A stretch of 64,000 bases of DNA from Labia minor (Eukaryota; Arthropoda; Insecta; Dermaptera; Spongiphoridae). Under the pieces are notes generated by a model. The model made no database searches and had not been told where the DNA came from. It was given only the letters and a program-made list of their open reading frames with translations. Positions 27,978 to 39,900 of this stretch are shown here, piece after piece (the first letter of the stretch is position 1; every line of letters starts with the position of its first letter). The stretch is taken from NCBI GenBank assembly GCA_963082975.1, contig OY720346.1, positions 21,570,720-21,634,719 of the forward strand. Direction: 5' to 3'. Made by a program: the position numbers and the translations under genes.

Positions 27978-30900
27978 ATGTGTGTAGACAAGATTACGCA
28001 AAAACGGTTTGAGCTAGAATGATGAAATTTGGTACATGAGCCTTATTCAAAATTCGTAGTTTTCTATCAACTTTTGAGAAATGTACCTCCCGGAAGAGGG
28101 TCATTACTTACAACGTTTTGATTTTTTTTCCTCTAAAGTGACCGTAAAAATAAAGATAATAGGTTGTCAAATATCTCCCTTCCGCCTTTTTCGCGGCTAT
28201 GTACAAAGCGCTACAGAGCTCGTATCTGGTAATACTATACATCATTTGAAAGGTCTTGACATAACCTACAAAAGGACGCTATGCATGATTAGTTTGGATA
28301 TTGCGTTCAACAGTTATAGACGAGTAAACATGGAGTTCACTAAAGCCGAAATTCGCGTTATTTTAAAGTTTTCCTTCGTTAAAGGCAAATCCGCTAGAGA
28401 AACGTTGCGTGAGATTAATGGTGTTTTGGGGGATGATATTCTATCACTTCGAACAGCGGAGGAATGGTTTCGACGATTCAGAGCCGGTGAAAACGACACC
28501 ATGGTTTTCCTGTATGTTTGGTGGGATTGGAAGGGAATCATCCACTATGAGCTGCTCCCATATGGCCAGACGCTTAATTCTACCATCTACTGCGAACAAC
28601 TGGACCGCTTGAAGCAGGCGATCGACCAGAAGCTTCCAGAATTGGCCAACAGGAAGGGTGTAGTGTTCCGCCAGGACAACGCCAGACCACACACTTCGTT
28701 GATGACTCGTCAGAAGCTACGGGAGCTCGGATGGGAGGATTTATCACATCCACCATATAGCCTGGACATAGCGCCAAGTAATTACCACCTGTTCCTGTCC
28801 ATGGCGAACGCCCTTGGTGGTGTAAAGTTAGACTCAAAAAAGGCTTGTGAAAAGTGGCTGTCCGAGTTCTTCGCAAATAAGGAGGGGGGTTTCTACGAGG
28901 AGGGTATTTTGAAGTTGCCATCTAGATGGAAACAGATTATCGAACAAAATGGCGCATATTTGAACTAAATCCGATCACTGTAACACTTTTTATAAAGCAT
29001 TGAATAAAGAGCAAAAAAGCGGAAGGGAGATATTTGACAACCTAATATATGTTTGATAATTTTTCACATGATTAATAATTGTATAAAACTGCTATATATA
29101 TAATTTCAGCTTGATTGATTCGCTGAAATTTCCAAAATTAATTTTTCAACACTGCAAATCTCACGCTCCAACACGAGATGTGGTGTTATCAACAAAAAGC
29201 CAAACATGCACCGGTTTAATATTTATTATTTATAATTTATAATTAATTAAATTTAATTTAAATATAATATATTATGTTATTTAATCCAATTAAAATTGCG
29301 AGATAGTCGAATGGAGACACTTCAGCTAATTTTTTTTTATTATTATCTTTTTTGAATTTTTAAAAATTTTATTGACTTTTGTGTCTTATACTCATTTGAG
29401 TCAGCCTTTGCATTTATTTTTTAAATTAATTTTTTAAACTTAAATCTAAATTAATTTGGCGAGGTTCGATCCCTAAACCTTTAATTCCGTGGATGTCCAC
29501 AAATTAAGATTTAAAATAATGTTTTACAATTTTAAATAGTTTGTTTATAAGCCAATATTTAATATCAAAGCAAAGATGATAACCACTGGGTTTGGTCTTC
29601 TTGTTTTAAAATAGGGAAATCCGAAAAATAAAATATTTTATGAACAATATGTCATTGAATTAACTAAAAATAAACAGTCCGATAATTACACTTTGTTCAT
29701 ATGTTTATTTATTAAATTATTTTAGAACATTTTCTACTAACAAGTAAAATGAATCACAAACTTTGACAATTCTAAAAAAAAATCTATTTTATGTTTTCTT
29801 TATGATCAAGAATTTTTCAGTTAAGAGAAACAAAACGAAACGAATTGAAAGACTGATGAATGAAAAATCAGCACATCCTTTTTAATTTTCTTTTTATTTT
29901 ATATTAATAATTTGTTTTTTTTTTGTCAATGTTGTTTGTATGGGGATCTGTATTATCCGGTTGGATAAACCCGTCCCTTGCAATTTGATTCCAAATATGC
30001 CAAGTCATAATCTATTTGTTATTGTTCACAGATTTTTTTTTATACATCAACAGAACAGACTGGGATATTAATAATTTATATACATATTGGGCGTAGTCCT
30101 CTTCAATGAGGGGATTTTTCCCCGAAAGTAAAGTAGAGATCTTGAAATTCGCCCATCCACAATGAATATTAAATAATCATCTAAAATTTATTGATGGTTA
30201 ACTATGCAAATTATATGTTTATTATTCTTATATCTAGCTAGAATATACATATTCTATTACATATGTGGTAATTAAAGTTGTTTCAAGATTATAACCTAAA
30301 TGCATGAAAAAAACCTTGTTGAACAAAATAAATGTATTTTATGAATGGTCTGAAAATTCGAGTGAAAAAATAAAAGGTACAGATTTAAATTTTGATTTAG
30401 GGAGTATAAGAGGAATGGTAATATTTTACAAGAGCATATTATATTCAAACTTCCATGCATTTCAATTTTATAATAAGTTTTTACAGCTTTTTAACTTCTA
30501 GATCTATGATGTTGATTAGTCATTATAAAAAGCGCAAAAATAAAATAAAATGCAGTAGGTAGAGTATGGAAGCAGTTTGTTTGTTTAATGTTGGTATTGA
30601 ATTGAATTAAGAAGTGCATCACCTCTATGCATCTCCAGATATAATATAATCGAGAAGGCTGCAGTGGTCATGACACGTGGCTAGAATGGGAGAAGATAGA
30701 ATGGCAAAAAATATATTGGTAGGGAGACTGAGTGGGAAACGTCCGCTTGGAAGACCAAAGACGCGGTGGATGGATATGGTGGAAAGGGACGTGAGAGAGG
30801 ATAGGGACTGGAGGGTTGTGGCTCAGAATAGGAATACTTGGAGGTTGGAGGGGTGTGGTTGCTGCGGCCAAGAACTTTGGAGTTCCTCAGAGCCACAAAG

Positions 30901-33900
30901 ACAGAGAGATAGATAGATTGAATTTAATTTACATTGAATTATTTATCCCCTTTAATCATTTTTATTAACAATGAAATTTAGGCAGTAATATCATATCATA
31001 TTACTAAAATTCATCATTGAATATGAAAAAAAAAAAAAAATAAAAATTAAATTTGACTTATGATATAAAATATATAAATAAACTGAACATTTTTTATGGT
31101 ATAAGAAACTCTTTGTTTTGTTTTGTTTTTTTACTATCACGCCAGAGATAGTATTGCGATCACAAAAATTTTCGATGTTGAGATTTTTATGTTTTTATAC
31201 GTTTTGAAGGTTCCTCAATCATTTTCACTAAGCTTGAGTAAAATGTCTGTGTGTGTGTATGTATGTAGTCAAGATTACGCAAAAACGGTTTGAACTAGAA
31301 TCATGAAATTTGGTACATGGGCATTATTCAAAATTCGTAGTTTTCTATCAACTTTTGAGAAATGTAGCTCAACCGGAAGAGGATCATTACCTTCCACGTT
31401 TTGATTTTTTTTCCTCTAAAGTGACCGTAAAAATAAAGATATATGTTTGATAATTTTTCACATGATTAAAAATTGCATAAAACTGCTATATATAGAATTT
31501 AAGGTTGATTGAATCACTGAAAGTACCAGAATTAATTTTTAATACTGCAAATCTCACGTGGTGCCATCAACAAAAAGCCACACAAATTCATTAATATTAA
31601 TTTCTTTTTAAAAAAAATATGATTTTCTTCAGAGGATTCCCAAACGAAAATGTGCAATTATGAAATGCGATGGTAATCTCTTGATATAAAATAAATGACT
31701 TGCAATAAAGGGCTTAATTTAATAAATTTATTTCAATGACATGTAAAAGAATAATTTTAAATTATTATTTTTTTTCAATCATTTTATAAGGAAGAAAAAA
31801 TTTAAACAAACTATTAAAAATGTCATCGTAAAGCTTTAGTGTATTTACTTTTAAAAAGATGATTTCATAGAAGTTGATTTATATTTATTTTAGTGGAAGC
31901 GAGTAAGAGATGTGTTACAGTTTGAAAACGAATAAACAACACTAGTATCTATGTATAATTTAAAGTTTACAAATGTGTACTATAATTTTTTTTATTTCAT
32001 ATATTTTTTTGCATAATAATTATTTTAATTCATAATATATGCCCAATTTATAATATCGATCATATCTAATATTCAGAGTTAAAAGTCCGGAATATTACCT
32101 TGATACATTGTAACTAATTTTGAAACGAGGCTGGTCATTTATTAAATTTGATATTAAAAAATAATTTATTAATTGATCAAAAAATTTAATAATTTAATTA
32201 AAGAGTTATATTTAATTAGTATATTAAAATATTAGAATAACTTGTGGCATGAATTACCAATAAATATATATATAAATATATACGAGGGTGGTCTGAAAAG
32301 TTTCCGACCTGACCAAGAAAATCGATGTTTTTAAATTTTTTTTTTTGCTATATTTTTCAACATAATCTCCATCAACACTGATACATTTCTCATAACGGTG
32401 TTCTAATTAATTTAATTAATTTAGTTTTAGTCTCATCAACAGTTATGAAACGACGCAAAAATTCGTTTGGATTACACATACAGCGCCAAACTGTCGTTAG
32501 AAATGGTTTTTCGAAGCAATGTTTGGTCTAAAATTAGGAAATGCGGCACCCACGTTGCACACAATTTTTCATATTCAAATGGTTTTGCAAAATATTTCGC
32601 ACACGTTCAGCTGACATCGTACAGGTCTCAGCTATCTTGTATTTTGAAAAATAAAACAAACAAAAAATTGAAAAACACCGTTTTTCTTGGTCAGGTTGGA
32701 AACTTTTCAGACCACCATCGTATATATTCTAGGATAGTTTGAAAAGTCAGTGAGTTTTGGCATTTCCCGGTCATTAATTTGTCTTCCGTTAAGATTAATC
32801 TATTAACTAATCTATTATAAAAATTTAAGCAAGCTGAGCTATTTAGTTTGTGTTTGACAGTCTTTGAAATCAGACAACCTCAGGAAATTTTCAAAATTTA
32901 TAAAAAAATAAATTATAAGTTATAAAACTAAAAATAATATGTAAATAATTAAATATTAATTCAAACCTATTATTGTTCATTATCGATATCTACTATTAAA
33001 AATAACGACTATGGAGAGGTATCAGTGGTTAGCCACCCACCTATTTGAGAGTTGACCAATTAGTATAACATATATATATATATAGATATATATATAAGAG
33101 ATATTTATAAGTTTAAAAGAAAATTGCCACTTTATAAAAGAGAATGTTGTTGTTTTTTAAGTAATTAATTAGTCTCTCTCAAATAAAAAATTCATTAAGA
33201 TAGTAGAAATCGAGATTTCTACTTAAATATTTAAAAATGTTTTATAAATATGCAGATTATAAATGATATGACGTCATTATATATGTTTATTGAGAATACT
33301 TATAAAAGATCCATTCAAATGCTTTCCAATATATATAAAAAACAGTTCGTAATCTCTATTCTAGGTCCACCTTTATCTTTTTATTTTATCATTTTTTCCA
33401 CGCGATTATAAAAATGTGAAGTTATTCCCCGAATACAATATTCACTATAATATTTTTCAATGTTATCTCTCTTTTATCAACAATTTTTTTTTTTTAATTT
33501 ATTTTTCTTATTTAAATAATTTTGTTTAAAAGTAAATTCATTTAAAAATAGATCTAATATTTTATAACTTTACAAACTAATAAACATATATTATAATTAA
33601 TTTAAACATTAATCAACCTGAACATCATCTGATAATACCTAACCCTTAAACCAATAGGAAACATTTTTAACAGTTCGAAATGTTTACAAAGGTGTATATT
33701 TTATACTTTGATAGATATACTACAAGCCCTATTCCGCTTTTTGAGGTTTAATTTTAACACGATTTTTGAAAAAATAATCATTGGTAATGAGTTTATTAGC
33801 TTAGAAAGTTTTTAAATAATTAAACACATATTTAAAGAATTTTTTAAGGAAATTAAATATTGTGATAGGATTTTAAAATGCCGGAAATATCACCCACAAA

Positions 33901-36900
33901 TTGACAAAACATCTTGTTTTTTTAAGCAGTCTATTTCAGTAAGTGACTTTTAACATCCGCGAATTAAAGAAATTTTATCAATCAAATAATTGATTGTTTT
34001 CAATTATACATTGTAAATCTCAATAAATTAATTCAGTTTTCAAGGAGAAATAGACAATAAAAATAATCTAATGAACAAATAAGATAAATTTCTCATTCAT
34101 GTTTGGAAATATAATAAGTTTATATTTAAGTTTAAGTAAAAGTTAAAATTTCGTTTTATGAGTAAGTAATTAGAAAATTAGTATAAAAATTTGTCTATTA
34201 AATTTTTAACTTATCAATTTGTTTACATAAATCTAGTAAAATTATTTTGAATTCTTTTTAATTTTTTTTTTTATTAAAAAAATTAATATTTTATTTCAGT
34301 TTATGCATGATTCTGCTTAATTTCAATTAATTCAATATAATAGTGATGATAAATGATTTTTCATTATAGAAATATTGAAGAGTGGTACAACTTCCGAAAT
34401 TCTCTCCAGGGCCGCGAAATTACTCTTCCGAATGTTGTGCAGTCATCCATGTATTCTTTTTTACCGACCGACGATAGTAAAGGAGGTATTGTTTTCACAC
34501 CAAATTTCACATGTGGAGATTTTTACATATCTCCACGAATCATGCATTTTCTTAACAGAAAAAAGTATTTTTAGCATGATGTCTGTCCGTCCGTCCGTCC
34601 GTCCGTATAGATTTGTTCAGCCTAAACGGCTGAACGGATTTCGATGAAATTTGGTATATTTACTTAATGCATCAGTGGGATGAATTGATCAACTTTTGGT
34701 GCAAATCCGGAAACCGGAAGTGGTAGTAATAGCGATCGACGATAGGAAGGGAAGGGTTATTTTCACACCAAATTTAACATGAGGAGATTTTTTACATATC
34801 ACCACGAATCATGCACTTTGTATTGGTTTTATCCTCGAGAAAAATCATCTTTATTAGTTTTTTCTTGATTTAAAATTATATGACGTCATCCAGCCATTCA
34901 TGACGTCCTAGCCTGGTCTTGCATATATATTATAAATAAAATAAAATTGAAAATGTTTATATTTATTATTTATGTATCCATATCTATTTTTTATTACATT
35001 AATAGATATATTAAAATTATTTGAAATTGTTTCTGTAACTGGAAATTAATTTACTTCAAACCGTCGGTCGGTTCGGACCTGGCCACAGGTCAACTTATTT
35101 CCATAAAAATCTTGTCAGTATTTTTTTTTTTTTTAATTTTATATTTGCAATTTTTTTACCTATATAAATTTTTATATCTCAGTCAATGGATAATCAGAAG
35201 AAATATTAATTGCTAACTTTGATGATTTAAAAACCAATATAATATGTTAAGTTCTACTTATTTTACAATAAGAAGGACCAGAGAATATAAGTTTTTTTTA
35301 ATGTTACTTTGAAATATTTTATATAAATAGAGTAATGGAGTTGTTTAAATAGGACAAGATCAGAGAATTTGAACAAATATTTAACAAATTTAATCACTTA
35401 TTTTCATATAACAAATTCAATTAAGAATAGTGTAATTTTTATTTATGTTCACATCGAAGGTTTAATTTAAAAAAAAAAATTTATTTCGCAATAGAGTAAA
35501 TTAAATTTACAAAAAAAAACATCCTATTCTTTTTAATTAAAGTAAGGGCATCTATTTTAGGGCTCATTTATTTGTTTATTTTTTTCGTTTTAATTTACCA
35601 AGTAACACATTATCAAATGTTTTTTTTTTTATTTTCAGTAATCTAAGGTAAGCATTTAATTCTAATTAATGTTTGTTCGTCTTTAATCATTCATTTCGTG
35701 AAAATGAATTTCTCTCAAGAAATTTAATTATGATTATTAAATGAGGAAATATCAAACGATCATCATTCGTTTACGATGAAACTAATTACACCACACGATA
35801 AAATGTTTTTTTTTCTTAATCATATGAGATATATATATATATATATCATAGTAATAATTTTATTTATTTTTATCTGAAATATATAAAAATTAAAAAATTC
35901 TTTATATAATTTATATAGATACGTACTAATCGAATTTAATTTTTTAATTTTTTTTTTTTTTGTATATTTTTGTAAAGATAAATTCATATTTAAACTATAA
36001 GGAACCTGCACATGTTACCTTTAATTTTTATAGTGAAGAGGATTACATCATTACAAGCTAAAATTATCTCGGTTGCTACAGACAAACCCATATTTCAAAA
36101 ACTCAATCAACTCTTTTTTCAATTATCACTCCTAATTTCTTTTCAATATTAAGATTTGATAAAAAAAAATTGTCTAGTTAGTCAAATTCTGATAAATAAA
36201 TATGTTAATTAGTTTACAAAAATCTTGAATAAAATTAAAAAAAATACATGAAAATATACAAATATAAAATAAATAAACGACCCTGAAAAAATATAATTAT
36301 TTTATTAGCCCATAATCTATTTATTATTTAATGTGAATACTGCTCAAATGACTTCAGCAAAAATATAATTATGTTTTAATGGATCATAGAATGCAATAAG
36401 AATGCATAAGAAAAATAAACACGGGTAGCGGGTGAGTACTTCGCTGCGATCCCGGCAGCGAACTGGCTTACTTTAGGGAAGCGACCCTGCCCACGTGAGC
36501 CATGGGCCTCATCCACTGTTGATGGAGCCCATGTTACACACCTAATATCCCTCCCATCTTATGATCCCTTTCACCTCCTTTCCTCTTCTCCCACTGCCGG
36601 GGAGGGTGTTGTCTAGGGGTTAGACCCAAATCATGTCAGGGTATGCGCAGCCCCTGGATGATGTGCTGACCTTCACTGATCTCCTCTGTATAGCCTCGCC
36701 ACTCAACGGGGTACTGTGGGAAGTTTGCTGATTTTGTGCGATGAAGTGTGTCCGCTAAGGACCTCCGAATGTAAATTTTCCGGTCCACATAGGCAGTGGG
36801 CTACTTAGGAATGGTGGCCCGCCCACACTGAGCATTCTGCGTCGGAGACAGGTCCGCAAACGAGATGAAACGAAGCAATTATGCCTTCAAAGGAAAAAAA

Positions 36901-39900
36901 AAATAAATTATAAGAAGCTCTAAGGAAAGCCCTGACACTGACCTCCGGAAAGCAGCAGAAAAAAAGGAAAATAAAGAACATCCTAAATACAGCAGGCTTA
37001 AGTAAACTTCGAAGATGTAATTGTGTAACCGGAAAATCAAACAAGAAAAGAAAAATAACGCAGATAGTAGACCCACATATAGGACCGTACAAATTAAAAC
37101 AGAGTCCAGAGTCCTTAGTATTAATAGACACCCTGGAAATGATCAGCAATCTCAGCAAAGAATTGGATAAGATAACAGAAGGAACGAGCAATACCAAGAG
37201 AGAAATTAAGGATATCGCTCTGAAAGAAAAATGTGGATATAATAAACGGCAATTCTATAAAACGATGGCTGGAAGATCATAAGTAGGAAAACGTACAGAA
37301 GTTGACTTATGACTGTGACACCCAGACTGATATCGGAACTGAACCAAATGAGCACGATAAACCATCCCCCATAACTGCTCACAGAAGTTGACTTATGACT
37401 GTGACACCCAGACTGATATCGGAACTGAACCAAATGAGCACGATAAACCATCCCCCATAACTGCTCAACTCCTATGGGAAAAGATGGAAAGTGCTGACAA
37501 CATTGCTGACATAAGCAAATTAGTCGAGATTAAATGGCCAGCGAATAACTTCAGGAGAGTGTAAGAGGACTCCATCAACCCTCTTAATGCACTGCCTGAG
37601 TATGACGTCGTAATAATAAAAACTTCGTCAACACATTATCAAATGTTTTTTTTTCATTCTCAGTAATCTGAGGTAAGCATTTTATTCTAATTAATGTTTG
37701 TTCGTCTTTAATCATTCATTTCGTGGAAAAAGCTGATTTCTGGCGTTGTTGACTCAATCCTGTTATATGGTGCTCCAATTTGGAGTAAAATCCTGCTTTA
37801 TGAAAGATGGAGAATAAAGCTAGGGAGAGTCCAACGGAGGTTGGCCCTAAGGATAATCTGCGGTTACCGCACTATATCAAGGGATGCGTGCATGGACCTG
37901 TGGGGATGTATTCCGATAGAACTTCTCGCAGACGAACGAGCTGCGCGATACAAGAATAGAAACGAAGACATAAATATGGAGAGAAGAAAGACATTACGGA
38001 AATGGCAAGAGATCTGGGAGGCTTCAGAAAAGGACTCTTGGACTAGAAGGCTCATTGGTGAATTAGATCCATGCTTAAGTAGAAAACATGGCGACATGGA
38101 TTTCTACATCACTCAGGCGCTTTCTGGACATGGATGCTTCGGTATCTATTTGCACAGGATGAGAATTGCAGATACATCGACATGCGCAATCTGTAAGGAG
38201 GATGACTCACCTCCTCATACTCTATTATTTGTCAACGGCGGGCAAAGGACAGGGAGGAGCTACTCTTAAGGGTTAAAAGTAAAAACAGCTCTAAACGAGG
38301 ACTCCCTAGTAGCCATAATGTTGAAATCCCGAGTCATGGACTCTGGTAGGCGGCTTCATCCGTTCGATCTTGAAGAAAAAGATGAGTGAATTGGACGCTG
38401 AATAAGATGTAAGGGAGGGGAGGTCCAGCTAACGCAGATACCTGGGCATTTCCTCCATCTCACACACCATAAGGAGAATGAACGAAGACAGAGGAATGGG
38501 GTTTAGTGGGTATACCATAGTGAGTCCCATACACAGGCTATAAAAGCTTCCCCAACCCTCTATAAAAAAAAAAAGAAAAAAAAAAGAAAAAGAAATATAC
38601 ATGAATGTGTAAATATACTTAAATTTCTGCAAATATAATCAAAAAATTACAACATTAGCTAAGGCTAAGGTAACAAACAGTGTCTAGTTCCGATGGATCT
38701 AAATTGACTTACTCATATCTATTGACATATCCTATAAAAAAAGTTATTTTTTTACCTATTAAAAGTTTTTATCAACTCTTTTAATTAGTATAAAAAAAGA
38801 ATCCTTTTTATTCCAACCTTGAATATACTATCGACATATTCTTCAAATAAATTATTAAAATTTCTCAATAAAAAGTTAATTTATAATTATATAATTTGGT
38901 AATTTAGTTTTTTAAGAAAGGGTGTTATAAGGTAGTCATAAGATAATTTCAATTCATTTCAATTTAACCTTGACTTTCATTCCCTAGTAGATTCATTCAT
39001 TAGTTTGTTTTATGGTTTTGTAATCTCAAGGTAATATAAATTATTAACCTGTTATTTTATTAAAATATTAATATTTCAAAAGTATATATAAGTACTAATA
39101 TTATAATTATTCTATTAAAAATGGAGTATGAGTTGTATAAATCAAAACAGTGGGAAAACTTGCAGTCTGTCAATTTAAAGGTATAAATAATTTTAAATTT
39201 AAATTTAATTTTTTGTCTTTTATAGATTTTAGCACTGAGCAATATATAGCATAATATTTTAAAATTTAATATTCTTATAATTGAGAAATTATTTTTAATA
39301 TTTTTTTTAATATAAATCTCATGTTTTTATAATATTATAATTTAGAATTTAATTTTTTTAAATTATTATAAATATTATATAATATTATAATATTATAATA
39401 TTATAATATATAGGTATATATAATATGGTAAATTAAATTTAAATGTTTAAGACATTTTTTAATTATTCGGATAATTATATATAATATATAATTATAAAAT
39501 TTTATAATAATGTGATTTTAAGTTAAGTTTTCTGATTTTAAGATAAGGTTTTTTAAAGCCATAACTACTATAGTACTTAATATAAATATAGTATATACAA
39601 GTATATTGATCTGAACCTTAAGCATATTATTTCTATCATTAATATCTCTATTCAAATAAATTCTTAAACTCATTTTCCTCACAATTTCAATTAATAATTA
39701 TATATAATTTTATTTAAGGAGAGAATAAATAATATATATATATATATATATATCTTATTCTTTGAATAATTTGCGCACAAAATTTCATTTAATTTTAAAT
39801 TATATCGTCATAATTGCTTCTTAAATATATCTATATATATAAAAAGACAATTTTATAAATTATTATTTTATAATCATATAAATTGATAATGAGGTGGTAT

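Larger units (their letters stand above)
27826..29331 (+). mobile_element. Helentron-like repeat family 2, interrupted by a mariner
   Basis: The family 2 sequence (tattgcgatcacgaaaattt at the start, microsatellite at 27933-27983, GCGAGATAG at 29298-29306, end stem) is split by the mariner at 28160-29043. Removing the mariner leaves a repeat of about 620 bp, collinear with the copy at 42021-42622. Confidence 0.8.

Noticed and set aside
36805-37197. 130-codon minus-strand hydrophobic frame
   Set aside because: It is the reverse strand of the LINE ORF1 region; hydrophobicity comes from A-rich lysine codons read backwards.
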